Assembly: GCA_017629035.1 (NCBI GenBank)
Contig: JAGBXX010000015.1
Span: forward strand, 62,001-126,000
Direction: 5' to 3'
Origin: Alistipes sp.
GTDB taxonomy: Bacteria; Bacteroidota; Bacteroidia; Bacteroidales; Rikenellaceae
Length of the DNA stretch: 64,000 bases
The notes under the pieces were generated by a model. That model was not told the origin of the DNA. It saw only the letters and a program-made list of their open reading frames with translations, and made no database searches. Both the position numbers and the translations under genes were made by a program. Shown in pieces: positions 38,197 to 47,611 of the stretch; within the stretch, counting starts at the first letter, position 1; every line of letters begins with the position of its first letter.

Positions 38197-39987
38197 TTAA
38201 TCCATCTTAAGAACCGCAAGGAAGGCTGACTGAGGCACCTGTACCGAACCAATCTGACGCATACGCTTCTTACCCGCCTTCTGCTTCTCGAGGAGCTTAC
38301 GCTTACGTGAGATATCACCACCGTAACACTTTGCAGTAACATCCTTACGCACCGCCTTCACGGTCTCACGGGCAATAATCTTTGCGCCGATAGCTGCCTG
38401 AATAGCGATATCGAACTGCTGGCGTGGGATGAGCTCCTTTAGCTTCTCGCACATCTTGCGACCGAAGTCGTAGGCATGGTCGGCATAGATAAGCGACGAG
38501 AGCGCATCGACAGCCTCGCCATTGAGGAGGATATCGAGCTTTGCGAGCTTGCTTATCTGATAGCCTGTGCGGTGGTAGTCGAACGAGGCGTAGCCCTTAG
38601 AGATACTCTTGAGCTTGTCGTAGAAGTCGAAGACGATCTCCGAGAGTGGCATCTCGAAGTTCACCTCGACACGATCCTGCGTGATGAATGTCTGATTCTT
38701 CATCACACCACGCTTGTCGATACATAGCTTGAGCACGTTGCCGAGGAAGTCGGCTTTGGTGATTATCTGTGCGAGGATATATGGCTCCTCGATCTTTGCG
38801 ACCTTGGTGATCTCCGGAAGGCCCGAAGGGTTGTGCACCTCGAGCTCCTCGCCCGTGGTTGTGGTGATGTGGTACGATACGTTAGGCACGGTAGTGATTA
38901 CATCCATGTCGAACTCACGGTATAGGCGCTCCTGGATGATCTCCATGTGGAGGAGTCCGAGGAAGCCACAGCGGAAGCCGAAGCCGAGGGCAAGAGAGCT
39001 CTCAGGCTCGAACGTGAGCGAGGCATCGTTGAGCTTAAGCTTCTCGAGCGAGGCACGAAGATCCTCGTACTGGTCAGCCTCGACTGGATATACGCCGGCG
39101 AAGACCATAGGCTTGACATCTTCGAAGCCGGCGATAGACTCGGTACATGGGTTTGCCACGGCGGTGATAGTATCACCCACCTTGACATCTGTCGAGTTCT
39201 TGATACCCGAGCAGATATAACCTACGTCACCCGCCTTGATCTCGTCGCGAGCAACCATCTTGAGCTTCAACACACCAATCTCGTCGGCATCATACTCGCT
39301 GCCGGTGTTGAAGAACTTCACATGGTCGCCCTTGCGGATAGTGCCATTGAATACACGGAAATATGCAATAACACCACGGAATGGGTTGAACACTGAGTCG
39401 AAGATGAGTGCCTGGAGTGGTGCATTCTCGTCGCCCTTAGGTGCTGGGATACGCTCGATGATAGCCTCGAGGACATCCTCGACACCCTGACCTGTCTTGC
39501 CCGAAGCAAGAAGGATATCCTCATCCTTGCAGCCGATAAGGTCGATAATCTGATCCTTAACCTCGTCGATCATTGCCGACTCGCAGTCGATCTTATTGAG
39601 CACGGGGATGATCTCGAGATCCTGGCCAAGGGCGAGATACAAATTGGAGATTGTCTGAGCCTGGATACCCTGTGTTGAGTCAACAACAAGGAGTGCACCC
39701 TCGCACGAAGCGATAGCACGTGACACCTCGTACGAGAAGTCGACGTGTCCTGGGGTGTCGATAAGGTTGAGTGTATACATCTGACCATCACGAGCCTTGT
39801 ACTCCATCTGGATAGCGTGGCTCTTGATAGTGATACCCTTCTCACGCTCAAGGTCCATGTCGTCGAGCACCTGAGCCTGCATCTCACGCTGATTTAGCGT
39901 ATTTGTCTTCTCCAAAAGACGGTCAGCGAGGGTACTCTTACCGTGGTCGATGTGTGCAATAATACAGAAGTTGCGAATATTCTTCAT
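38197..39987 (-). CDS. lepA: Elongation factor 4 (LepA)
   Basis: Ribosomal GTPase that back-translocates or otherwise remodels stalled ribosomes. The 596 residues are full length: G1 [15 protein letters not shown] (11-25), switch block [15 protein letters not shown]3 [16 protein letters not shown]4 NKIDCESA, then domains II, III ([22 protein letters not shown]) and V, and the LepA-specific C-terminal domain ending [24 protein letters not shown]. Transcribed alone from a probable promoter at 40031-40060. Confidence 0.97.
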   Translation of the reverse strand: MKNIRNFCIIAHIDHGKSTLADRLLEKTNTLNQREMQAQVLDDMDLEREKGITIKSHAIQMEYKARDGQMYTLNLIDTPGHVDFSYEVSRAIASCEGALLVVDSTQGIQAQTISNLYLALGQDLEIIPVLNKIDCESAMIDEVKDQIIDLIGCKDEDILLASGKTGQGVEDVLEAIIERIPAPKGDENAPLQALIFDSVFNPFRGVIAYFRVFNGTIRKGDHVKFFNTGSEYDADEIGVLKLKMVARDEIKAGDVGYICSGIKNSTDVKVGDTITAVANPCTESIAGFEDVKPMVFAGVYPVEADQYEDLRASLEKLKLNDASLTFEPESSLALGFGFRCGFLGLLHMEIIQERLYREFDMDVITTVPNVSYHITTTTGEELEVHNPSGLPEITKVAKIEEPYILAQIITKADFLGNVLKLCIDKRGVMKNQTFITQDRVEVNFEMPLSEIVFDFYDKLKSISKGYASFDYHRTGYQISKLAKLDILLNGEAVDALSSLIYADHAYDFGRKMCEKLKELIPRQQFDIAIQAAIGAKIIARETVKAVRKDVTAKCYGGDISRKRKLLEKQKAGKKRMRQIGSVQVPQSAFLAVLKMD

Positions 39988-40030
39988 CTCGTATCTTTTC
40001 TCTTAAATTACTTACCTGCAAATTAGAGTA

Positions 40031-40060
40031 CAAAGATAGTGAAAATTTCGGAATAATCGA
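40031..40060 (-). promoter_or_regulatory. Probable promoter of lepA
   Basis: TATCTTTG (40038-40031, minus strand) with TCG instead of TTG 19 bases upstream; 43 bases before the ATG. Confidence 0.45.
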
Positions 40061-40093
40061 AACTTTCTCGCTAATTAAATATGTAGTGGTGAT

Positions 40094-40897
40094 TTATTCG
40101 CCCTTTTTAGCCTCCTCCTGAGCTCTCATGCTCGACTCGTAGTAGGCATTCTTGATCACAGACTCGAGGGTCTTGAGGCCACCCTCGCCACCATTATCAC
40201 CCTTGTTCTCGGCCTTCTCTTCGGGCTTGAGCCAGAGGTAAATCTGCGACTCGGTACCGTCACGCAGACGGCCGATATTCTTGCGGTGAGTCCAGACAAG
40301 AAGCACGGCAACGACCCACGAGAAGATGATAAATGGCACACTCTGGAAAGGTGCTGCAGGATCGTAGGTCATGGTAGCAAATATCATCACAAGCAGCGGA
40401 TAGCAGCAGCCAGCAACCATCGAAGCGAGTGATACGTAGTGCGAAATTGCAAATACTAAACACCAGATACCGAAGCACATAAGCAAGATAGGAGGATAGA
40501 TTGCAGTACCTGCACCAAGCAGCGTAGCAACACCCTTACCGCCACGGAAACCGGCAAAGATTGGGAAGATATGTCCGAGCACCACAGCCACTGTTGCGAT
40601 AATACGCATGTTGATCAACCAGGCCTCGCTCACAGAGTTATCGTAGCGCAATAGTGCAGTGAGCATAACGCCACCAAAACCCTTGAAGTAGTCGATAACA
40701 AAAACCGGAAGAGCGGCACGTTTGCCGAGCACACGCAACATGTTGGTTGTACCCGCATTTTTCGAGCCATGCTCACGAATATCTATGCCATAATATTTCT
40801 TGCCAATCCACACCGCACTGGGTATAGAACCGAGCAAATAACCGATAACAAGAATTGTGAAAGCAGTGTAATAGGTCAATACTCCCCAAGTCTCCAT
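40094..40897 (-). CDS. plsY: Glycerol-3-phosphate acyltransferase PlsY with a long hydrophilic tail
   Basis: Inner-membrane transfer of an acyl group from acyl-phosphate to glycerol-3-phosphate, first step of phospholipid synthesis. Blocks: GYLLGSIPSAVWIGKKYYGIDIREHGSKNAGTTNMLR in the N-terminal part (glycine-rich and Ser-Lys-Asn motifs), GHIFPIFAGFRGGKGVAT near 115, and several hydrophobic helices up to FIIFSWVVAVLLVW near 200. The family is usually about 200 residues; this product has 267, the extra 60 being a charged Glu/Lys/Gly-rich tail (EEKAENKGDNGGEGG). The tail's role is unknown. Confidence 0.93.
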   Translation of the reverse strand: METWGVLTYYTAFTILVIGYLLGSIPSAVWIGKKYYGIDIREHGSKNAGTTNMLRVLGKRAALPVFVIDYFKGFGGVMLTALLRYDNSVSEAWLINMRIIATVAVVLGHIFPIFAGFRGGKGVATLLGAGTAIYPPILLMCFGIWCLVFAISHYVSLASMVAGCCYPLLVMIFATMTYDPAAPFQSVPFIIFSWVVAVLLVWTHRKNIGRLRDGTESQIYLWLKPEEKAENKGDNGGEGGLKTLESVIKNAYYESSMRAQEEAKKGE

Positions 40898-40920
40898 AAA
40901 ACTCTATATTAAATTGATTT

Positions 40921-40932
40921 ACAACATGTTGT
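40921..40932. promoter_or_regulatory. Perfect 12-bp palindrome in the plsY leader
   Basis: ACAACATGTTGT lies between the plsY promoter and its ATG. It could be an operator or chance. Confidence 0.25.
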
Positions 40933-40959
40933 CCACCCTCGGACAGCACATAATTTAGA

Positions 40960-40989
40960 CAAAGTTAACAAAAAAATTTTAATCACCAA
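40960..40989 (-). promoter_or_regulatory. Promoter of plsY
   Basis: Minus strand TTG (40989-40987), 19-base spacer, TAACTTTG (40967-40960). Full consensus match. Confidence 0.7.
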
Positions 40990-41046
40990 AAATTCATCGC
41001 CACCAAGTACGATATTGGCCGAACAAAATTGGTGGTTGATAAAAAT
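40989..41046. repeat. Inverted repeat between divergent plsY and yitT promoters
   Basis: CCACCAA (41000-41006) and TTGGTGG (41029-41035) form a perfect 7-bp pair that extends outward imperfectly through ATC/GAT and AAATT/AATTT. It sits between two divergent promoters, so a shared operator is possible. Confidence 0.4.
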
Positions 41047-41060
41047 TTCGGTCAACCTTT

Positions 41061-41090
41061 TTGTTGTTTCCAAAAATTAATGTATCTTTG
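41061..41090 (+). promoter_or_regulatory. Promoter of the yitT-like gene
   Basis: TTG (41061-41063), 19-base spacer, TATCTTTG (41083-41090). Full consensus match. Confidence 0.7.
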
Positions 41091-41100
41091 GAAGTTATTT

Positions 41101-41133
41101 ATGAATAAAACTATAGTTTTTGCATATTTATGA
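41101..41133 (+). CDS. Possible 10-residue leader peptide before yitT
   Basis: ATG 41101 opens a frame MNKTIVFAYL whose TGA (41131-41133) overlaps the yitT ATG (41130) as ATGA. Location right after the promoter and the overlap suggest translational coupling, but so short a frame may be chance. Confidence 0.25.
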   Translation: MNKTIVFAYL

Positions 41134-42143
41134 ATATTTCTACTAAGCTCTCTCAGATGGTTGTATCAACCAAGGAGTCAATCTGCGACCTTAAGTGGTG
41201 GTCATCAATGGGACAGATTGTTTTTGGCTGCTTTATGGTTGCCATTGCATTTGTCGTTTTCATCAACCCTTACAACTTGGTGCCTGGTGGTATCTATGGT
41301 CTTGCCCTGGTGCTCCACAACCTCTTCCCATCAATCCAGGTGGGTACATTTGGCTATATGTTCGATGTGCCACTTATTCTCACAGCACTCATTCTCTTTG
41401 GTGGAACATTTGGCGGTCGCACAATCTTTGCATCGTTCATCACCCCTGGTATCATGAACCTCATGGACTACCTTGTCTACCCATCTAAGCAGGCTATCGA
41501 GGCACTCGACCCAACACAGCTTCTCGGCGGCCAGATCGACCTCTCTGAGCACCTCATGCTCGCAGCAATCATCGGTGGTGTATTCAGCGGTATTGGCGTA
41601 GGTATTGTGATTCGCAACAACGCAGCAACAGGTGGTACAGATATCACAGGTATGCTTCTTCACCGCTTTGCTAAGATGAAGTTTGCCAACGGCGTATTGC
41701 TCTCGGATGCAATCATCGTGTTGTCAGGTTTGGTGGTTATCGGCTTTGGCGTGGGTATCGACGGCCCAGGTGCAGGCGTTATGCTCTCGCTCTACTCTGG
41801 CGTATGTATCTTCGTGAATGCTAAGGTTTTGGGCTACACTATCGACGGTGCTTCACGTGATAAGTTGCTCTACATCATCTGCGACGAGCACTCTGACAAG
41901 ATGCGTCACTACATCCTCCATGAGCTCAACCGTGGTGGTACCTATATCAAGGCTAAGGGTATGTACACCGATGCTGACAAGGAGATGATCTTCCTCGTTG
42001 TTAACCGCAAGGAGGTGCGCAACGTGCAGAACAAGATCAAGGAGTTCGATCCTAAGTCATTTGTTGTTGTTACCGACGCTTACGACACCTTTGGCCAGGG
42101 CTTCAAGCCATTCCCAGAGGAGAACGGCATGCCTACAGAGTAA
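41130..42143 (+). CDS. YitT family membrane protein (DUF161 plus DUF2179)
   Basis: Function of the family is not settled. The 337 residues have an N-terminal set of about six hydrophobic segments (GQIVFGCFMVAIAFVVFI, VPLILTALILFGGTFGG, MLAAIIGGVFSGIGVGIVI, GVLLSDAIIVLSGLVVIGF) with the typical NPYNLVPGGIYGLALVLH and RNNAATGGTDITGMLLH motifs, and a C-terminal cytoplasmic DUF2179 domain (SDKMRHYILHELNRGGTYIKAKGMYT, and IFLVVNRKEVRNVQNKIKEFDPKSFVVV). miaB follows after 20 bases without a visible promoter, so the two are probably co-transcribed. Confidence 0.9.
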   Translation: MNISTKLSQMVVSTKESICDLKWWSSMGQIVFGCFMVAIAFVVFINPYNLVPGGIYGLALVLHNLFPSIQVGTFGYMFDVPLILTALILFGGTFGGRTIFASFITPGIMNLMDYLVYPSKQAIEALDPTQLLGGQIDLSEHLMLAAIIGGVFSGIGVGIVIRNNAATGGTDITGMLLHRFAKMKFANGVLLSDAIIVLSGLVVIGFGVGIDGPGAGVMLSLYSGVCIFVNAKVLGYTIDGASRDKLLYIICDEHSDKMRHYILHELNRGGTYIKAKGMYTDADKEMIFLVVNRKEVRNVQNKIKEFDPKSFVVVTDAYDTFGQGFKPFPEENGMPTE

Positions 42144-42163
42144 CATCCAACCCCAAAACAACT

Positions 42164-43516
42164 ATGAATATTTCAGTTAACAACCTACGCCCTTTGACCG
42201 GCAGCGGTCGCAAGCTATATATCGAAACCTACGGTTGCCAGATGAATGTTGGCGACTCGGAGATTGTGGTGTCGATCATGCAGCAGGAGGGCTATCGTTA
42301 TACCGAGAATCTCGATGAGGCCGACATCGTGTTGATCAACACCTGCTCGATACGTGATAATGCAGAGCAGCGCATTTGGGGTCGACTCAGCGAGATGCGT
42401 CATAAGCGCAAGCAGAAGCCATCGCTTATCATCGGCATCATCGGCTGCATGGCCGAGCGCCTCAAGGATGAGCTCACGAAGGGTGGCACGGGTGTAGATA
42501 TCGTTGCTGGCCCCGACTCTTATCGTGACCTGCCGCACCTTGTGCGTGAGGTGGACAACGGCTCTACGGGCGTCAATGTGGAGCTCTCGAAGGAGGAGAC
42601 TTATGCCGAGATCGCCCCTGTGCGCCTTGACCGCAATGGTGTGAGCGCCTTTATTGCTATCATGCGTGGCTGCAACAACTACTGCTCATACTGCGTAGTG
42701 CCATACACCCGAGGTATTGAGCGTAGCCGTGATGCAGCGACCATCGTTGCCGAAGCACGCACACTCTTCGAGAATGGCTATCGTGAGGTTACGCTCTTGG
42801 GTCAGAATGTCAACTCTTACCGCACAGGCGAGGTCGACTTCCCCGAGCTATTGAAGCAGGTGGCTGAGATCTCACCACTCTTGCGTGTACGTTTTGCTAC
42901 ATCACACCCTAAGGATATCAGCGATAAGCTCCTTGAGACTATGGCCTCAATGCCTAACATCTGCAAGGCTATCCACCTCCCTGCGCAGTCAGGCTCTACG
43001 GAGATGCTCAAGCGCATGAACCGCAAGTATACTCGTGAGTGGTACTTGGAGCGTGTCGAGGCTATTCGTCGCTATATGCCCGATTGTGCTATCACCACCG
43101 ACCTCATCGCAGGCTTTGCCCACGAGAGCGAGGAGGAGCACGAGGCAACACTCTCACTCATGCGTGAGGTGGGCTACGACTTTGCCTACATGTTTAAGTA
43201 CTCGGAGCGTCCAGGCACATTTGCCCAGCGCAACCTCGGCGACGACATCCCTGAGGATGTCAAGACTCGCCGCCTTACGGAGATCATCGACCTTCAGAAT
43301 AAGCTCTCGGAGGAGAGTAACAAGCGTGATGTAGGCAAGGAGTTCGAGATCCTCGTTGAGTGCACATCTAAGCGTAGCGAGGAGCAGCTTTCAGGCCGCA
43401 CATCGCAGAATAAGATGGTGGTATTCGACCGTGGCGACCACAAGATTGGCGACTATGTGAAGGTACGTATCACTGGTTGCTCTTCGGCAACACTCTTCGG
43501 TGAGGAGATCAAGTAA
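42164..43516 (+). CDS. miaB: tRNA-2-methylthio-N6-dimethylallyladenosine synthase MiaB
   Basis: Radical-SAM methylthiotransferase that turns i6A37 of tRNAs into ms2i6A37. Two iron-sulfur clusters: N-terminal ligands C25 (YIETYGCQMNVGDSE), C61 (INTCSIRDNAEQRIWG) and the Cys in IGCMAERL; the radical-SAM CxxxCxxC in RGCNNYCSYCVVPYTRG near 170. The TRAM domain is at the C-terminus. 450 residues is normal; the presence of RDNAEQ and the WGRL block favours MiaB over MtaB or RimO. Confidence 0.95.
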   Translation: MNISVNNLRPLTGSGRKLYIETYGCQMNVGDSEIVVSIMQQEGYRYTENLDEADIVLINTCSIRDNAEQRIWGRLSEMRHKRKQKPSLIIGIIGCMAERLKDELTKGGTGVDIVAGPDSYRDLPHLVREVDNGSTGVNVELSKEETYAEIAPVRLDRNGVSAFIAIMRGCNNYCSYCVVPYTRGIERSRDAATIVAEARTLFENGYREVTLLGQNVNSYRTGEVDFPELLKQVAEISPLLRVRFATSHPKDISDKLLETMASMPNICKAIHLPAQSGSTEMLKRMNRKYTREWYLERVEAIRRYMPDCAITTDLIAGFAHESEEEHEATLSLMREVGYDFAYMFKYSERPGTFAQRNLGDDIPEDVKTRRLTEIIDLQNKLSEESNKRDVGKEFEILVECTSKRSEEQLSGRTSQNKMVVFDRGDHKIGDYVKVRITGCSSATLFGEEIK

Positions 43517-43534
43517 ATCTACTACATACCTAAC

Positions 43535-43568
43535 AAAAAAGGGAGTCACGCTAATGACTCCCTTTTTT
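43535..43568. terminator. Bidirectional terminator between miaB and the transporter gene
   Basis: Perfect 14-bp stem AAAAAAGGGAGTCA/TGACTCCCTTTTTT with loop CGCTAA, between convergent genes. Confidence 0.9.
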
Positions 43569-43573
43569 ATTAT

Positions 43574-44482
43574 CTATTTTATAGCTTTTCGTTTGTTATA
43601 CTTCCAGATCTGGTAGCTATTTATCAGGTTTTGCCATACGATGTAGGCTGTTGGGGCGATTGAGGCCACGGGGTCGAGGAAGTTGAGAGAGAGCCATATC
43701 GCAAAGATAGTGTTCTTCTGGCCTACGGACTGCGTAGAGGCCACCACGTCGCCCTCGAAGCGTCCCATCCACCTGCCGAGCGAGAACTGCGCCACGCACA
43801 ACACAAGGGCGATTACGGCAAGCAGAATCTCGACATATAGCTCCGCCTCGGAGTTCATAATAAAGAGCGTGGTGCGGCCCATGACAAGGATCAGCGACAC
43901 AAGCCACAGGTAGAACGATATGATCGAGTGCGTGGCAACCCATTGGGCAAGCTTAGGGAGCAACCATCTGCACAACTGCGCCACAACAAAGGGGGCAATG
44001 AGCGTAGGCGCCACACGGCCAATAATCTCGACAAAGGTGCAGCTGCCACTACCAAAGGCGTGGAGCATAGGAGGAACAAGCAGGGCTGTCACGAAGTTGC
44101 AGACAAGGCTATATGTCACCATGGGAGCAACGTTTGCGCCGAGCATACCAGCGATAACGACTGCCGCCATGGCAATAGGGGCAAGTACACAGATCATAGC
44201 ACCCTGGGCCACCGTAGCGCCAAGCAGAGGCAGCGTGACGTAGTAGACCACCACTGCGCCCACAAACTGCACTGCAAGCATGCCGAGGTGCACCCACCTA
44301 AGACGCATCTGGCGAATATCTATGCGGCAAAACGTAACAAAGAGCATCGAGGCAATAAGCAGTGGCGTTAGCATATTGCCACTCGCAGCCTCGACACCCG
44401 CCAAGGGTCGGCATAACAAAGCACCCACGACCATAGCCAGGGGCATGAGTATTGTTTGAAGATTGTGTCGTGATATAGCCAT
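43574..44482 (-). CDS. Bile acid:sodium symporter (BASS) superfamily transporter
   Basis: The 302 residues form about nine or ten hydrophobic helices (LQTILMPLAMVVGALLC, MLTPLLIASMLFVTFC, MICVLAPIAMAAVVIAGML, IISFYLWLVSLILVMGRT, YVEILLAVIALVLCVAQFSLG). The late block FEGDVVASTQSVGQKNTIFAIWLSLNFLDP resembles the conserved crossover region of BASS transporters (bile acid, pantothenate or keto-acid carriers). The substrate cannot be told. It starts two bases after the stop of the 1003-residue secreted protein gene, so they probably share a transcript. Confidence 0.7.
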   Translation of the reverse strand: MAISRHNLQTILMPLAMVVGALLCRPLAGVEAASGNMLTPLLIASMLFVTFCRIDIRQMRLRWVHLGMLAVQFVGAVVVYYVTLPLLGATVAQGAMICVLAPIAMAAVVIAGMLGANVAPMVTYSLVCNFVTALLVPPMLHAFGSGSCTFVEIIGRVAPTLIAPFVVAQLCRWLLPKLAQWVATHSIISFYLWLVSLILVMGRTTLFIMNSEAELYVEILLAVIALVLCVAQFSLGRWMGRFEGDVVASTQSVGQKNTIFAIWLSLNFLDPVASIAPTAYIVWQNLINSYQIWKYNKRKAIK

Positions 44483-44484
44483 GA

Positions 44485-47400
44485 CTACTTTATAAGGAAT
44501 TCAAGAACCGTTTTCATCATCTTATTGCGCTCGCCCTCGTCGACAATGGTCTCGAACGGAAATCCTGCGACAAAGGTGCGATACTTGCCATTATATACCA
44601 CTGCGGCGCTCTGGTTTGTGGTGCGATAGCGCATAGCCACATAAGCACCACTGCCCGCTGGGCTGACAATCTCGGGCGACTCAACGCAGTATATCTTATC
44701 ATTAAGCTCGGTGTTAAACTTTACGGAGTAGGCATCCTTCATAAAGCTATACGTGAGGCTCTTGACATCGCCACGACGTGTAGCCATAGCTCCACCAAAG
44801 GTCGCATGAAGCACACCCTCGACAAACTTACGATCAGACTCCTTAGCCACGGGCGACTGCCATGTATCGGTGAGAAGATAGCTGCCTGTAACCATTATCG
44901 AGCCACCCGACTGCGTGTAACTTTTGAGTCGCTTCTGCAGCGCCTCGGGCATAGCCTGGAAACGATACTCCGTGCCACTACCCACCTTAGTGCTGCGCTG
45001 CTTGCCGAGTATGAGATCCACGGCAGCATAGCCATTAAGCTCCACATCGCCCTGCTCTACGGCCTTGAGTGAGGCCGAGGCAAACGAGTAGCCCGCAACC
45101 ACAATAGCACGGCCATGGAGAGCTACAAAATCGAAGCTATTGCCAGCGATAACCTCGCTCTCGTAGTCGTTATACGACTGTCCAAGGGCGTTATTATCGT
45201 TCTGCGACTGGTAGAGCGCACGGTTAAAGTTGGTCTGCTCGCCAATGAACGATATATCCTCGATATAGGCCACACCACTGTCGTACGAGTTGTAGAAGCC
45301 AGCATTGTTTTCATCATGACGACTCTCGGGGGCCGATACTCGGTCAAAACCATTGACCACCATAACTGTCTTGCGTGACTTGCCCACGGCTGCTGCAAGA
45401 GTCTCGGAGTCGAAGCTCTCGCCACCCTCATTTACGGCAGTGACACGATAGCTATATATCTTGCCAGACTCCTGCTCGAGCTCGATACTTGTGCCATCGA
45501 CCCTGCGTCCTGTGTCGAAACCACCATCGCCGATGCGTGTATATAATATATAGTAGTCGGGCGTAGCGCTACTCTCCAGCTCATCGACCGTAGCTCTCCA
45601 ACTAAGCTGCACCTTACTACCCTTGAGCTTCACGGCAAAGCTATTTACAGGCAGCGGCTGCACAACATACTCCACACCATACTGGCTCGATAGGTAGCGC
45701 AACACACCCTTGTATATCGCACGGCTAACGTCGAAGCGGAACTGTGGATCAAGACCATAGCGCATATCGGTAAAATTCTGGTGCGAGAGCAGCTCAAGGA
45801 GCATTGTGGGACACCACGGTAAGCGTGCCTCGTAGTAGGCCTTATCCCACATACCACGGCGTGACCAACGCTTGTCGTACCTCTGGCGTAGATCCTCGAC
45901 AATCTGCGTCATGACGATATCCGTGAGGTCACGAGAGCGCAGACGTGATATATCATCCTCAAACTCTCCCTTATTATCCCTGGTGCAGTAGATACCGAGT
46001 GTACCCACCACACTCTCACTCTTGCGAGCACCTGCGTCAGAGTGGAACGCCAGGGCGAGATCCACGGGGATAGACTTTCCCTTCTGCTTGCTTAGGCGCT
46101 CCGAGCCACCCATAAGGGCATTGACCCAGCGAGCACGTGACATATAGTCATCCTTATAGTCATCTACCCCACCCTTGGGTGCATATACGTCGGTCGAAAA
46201 GCCCGACCACTGCAGCCAGTAGCGAGAGCCCTCGGTAAAGCGTGGGTAGCCACTCACCTCCGAGGCATACTCACGCTGCGAGCTACGCAACGAGGCGTGC
46301 ACCTCACGATGAATATTACCCATACCACCGCCAATCTTAACTGCATCGGCAGTGACAACACCCGACGACTTCGATATGTTATCCAGCGACACAAGCTCTA
46401 CCTGGTCGCCCGCCTCGAAGTAGAACTCGCCAAGTGCTACCCACATACCACCACCCATGCGCTGGTTGACAAGGAACTCATGGTCGCCACCCGAGGCATG
46501 AACAGTGTAGTGTGCATCGACAACAGAGCGCTTATCGCTAAAGTACGATACGTAGACGGTATATACTCCCGACTCGGGGATTGCTGCCGACCATGTGGCA
46601 CGTGCCACACCCTCCTTGTTGCTCTGAGTCGCCACCTTGCGTGATGTGCCATCAGTAAAGGGGTTGTGGCCCGAGGGGTAGCTGCTCTTGAGGTGGGCAA
46701 AGCCTACGCCAGCACTACTCCACTCGCCCTGCTCCTGATACGAGCTATCGTCGATACCCTTATCGTTATCAATGATTAGCTCCTCGCTGCGCATGCTACG
46801 CTCACGAGGCAGCAACACCGAGGCACCAGCACGCTCAAGCATGGGGAGAAGGTAGGGAACGACGTAGCTCTGGGTATATAGATCCTCGACAGTCTCCCAG
46901 AGTCGTGAGCGCTGCCAGCTCCACTCGCCCGTGTTGTTATCAAAGTAGCGGCCATGGCTCTGCCAGAGGGCTATATGTCGGTTTTGAAGGCCCTTTGTTG
47001 GCTGCGACACACGGCTCAGGCGAGTAACAAGAGGTGAGGACGAGGTGTTGGTAAACGAGCCTCCATCACGGTTCTCGGTATAGTACTGCGGAATAAGTCG
47101 CTCGATAGCACAGCCGTCGGCATAGAGCTTCAGGTCATAATCCTTGAACTCCTTGGGCAGCACCTTGCGCACAGCCTCGTGGAGTCGCTCAATGCTCTCA
47201 GGACGCATGGGATAGAAGGCCAACTCGACCGAGGCACGAATCTCCATAATAGGCTTTGACTCCTGCTCCCCAGAGGTGGTATCACGCTCAGATAGTTCGT
47301 CGCCCAGGAGCTTTATCTCGTTGACCTTGACATGGCTACCAGCGACCTCCTTGAGTGTTACACGGCGCAGAGCGGCAGAGAGTGAGTCGGCAAGATATTT

Positions 47401-47496
47401 TGGCACCTTGCGGCGCTGTGCCTCGGCGCTAAATGGCACTGCAAGTGCCACGAGGGCCAAACTTAGGGCTAATATAATATTTCGTAGATTTCGCAT
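44485..47496 (-). CDS. Secreted amidase-like protein with inserted golvesin-type domain
   Basis: 1003 residues with a signal peptide (about 1-26, ending SAEA). After a 110-residue N-terminal domain the chain shows three pieces that together resemble an N-acetylmuramoyl-L-alanine amidase (amidase_3) fold: IALWQSHGRYFD near 175, VDLALAFHSDAGARKSES near 480 and WCPTMLLELLSHQNFTDM near 570. Between the first two lies a beta domain (VARATWSAAIPESGVYTVYVSYF to GVVTADAVKIGGG) of the golvesin C-terminal/xanthan-lyase type. A fibronectin-III-like stretch follows (near 640-710), then an alpha/beta C-terminal domain with KTVMVVNGFDRV and GGSIMVTGSYLL. The known amidase zinc ligands (His, Glu, His) correspond to H in SHG, E in LLELL and H in AFHSD only by eye. 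Database names such as golvesin-like or xanthan lyase may be used for relatives; activity on peptidoglycan is inference. Confidence 0.75.
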   Translation of the reverse strand: MRNLRNIILALSLALVALAVPFSAEAQRRKVPKYLADSLSAALRRVTLKEVAGSHVKVNEIKLLGDELSERDTTSGEQESKPIMEIRASVELAFYPMRPESIERLHEAVRKVLPKEFKDYDLKLYADGCAIERLIPQYYTENRDGGSFTNTSSSPLVTRLSRVSQPTKGLQNRHIALWQSHGRYFDNNTGEWSWQRSRLWETVEDLYTQSYVVPYLLPMLERAGASVLLPRERSMRSEELIIDNDKGIDDSSYQEQGEWSSAGVGFAHLKSSYPSGHNPFTDGTSRKVATQSNKEGVARATWSAAIPESGVYTVYVSYFSDKRSVVDAHYTVHASGGDHEFLVNQRMGGGMWVALGEFYFEAGDQVELVSLDNISKSSGVVTADAVKIGGGMGNIHREVHASLRSSQREYASEVSGYPRFTEGSRYWLQWSGFSTDVYAPKGGVDDYKDDYMSRARWVNALMGGSERLSKQKGKSIPVDLALAFHSDAGARKSESVVGTLGIYCTRDNKGEFEDDISRLRSRDLTDIVMTQIVEDLRQRYDKRWSRRGMWDKAYYEARLPWCPTMLLELLSHQNFTDMRYGLDPQFRFDVSRAIYKGVLRYLSSQYGVEYVVQPLPVNSFAVKLKGSKVQLSWRATVDELESSATPDYYILYTRIGDGGFDTGRRVDGTSIELEQESGKIYSYRVTAVNEGGESFDSETLAAAVGKSRKTVMVVNGFDRVSAPESRHDENNAGFYNSYDSGVAYIEDISFIGEQTNFNRALYQSQNDNNALGQSYNDYESEVIAGNSFDFVALHGRAIVVAGYSFASASLKAVEQGDVELNGYAAVDLILGKQRSTKVGSGTEYRFQAMPEALQKRLKSYTQSGGSIMVTGSYLLTDTWQSPVAKESDRKFVEGVLHATFGGAMATRRGDVKSLTYSFMKDAYSVKFNTELNDKIYCVESPEIVSPAGSGAYVAMRYRTTNQSAAVVYNGKYRTFVAGFPFETIVDEGERNKMMKTVLEFLIK

Positions 47497-47519
47497 TTCT
47501 TTTCTAATTTTATAATCGG

Positions 47520-47527
47520 CAAAGGTA
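47520..47527 (-). promoter_or_regulatory. Possible -7 box of the amidase-like gene
   Basis: TACCTTTG on the minus strand, 24 bases before the ATG; no good TTG partner seen. Confidence 0.35.
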
Positions 47528-47570
47528 CAAAAAAAGTGGAAGAGTTTCCTCTTGATTTACGAAAAATTGC

Positions 47571-47578
47571 TATCTTTG
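47571..47578 (+). promoter_or_regulatory. Possible -7 box of the M64 peptidase gene
   Basis: TATCTTTG, 33 bases before the ATG. The nearest TTG (47552) is only 16 bases upstream of the box. Confidence 0.4.
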
Positions 47579-47611
47579 TCGTCAGTAGAAATTTAAACCC
47601 AGAAAAACTAT

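Noticed and set aside
40921..40932. ACAACATGTTGT as part of a mobile-element end
   Set aside because: Single 12-base palindrome with no target duplication or transposase near it.
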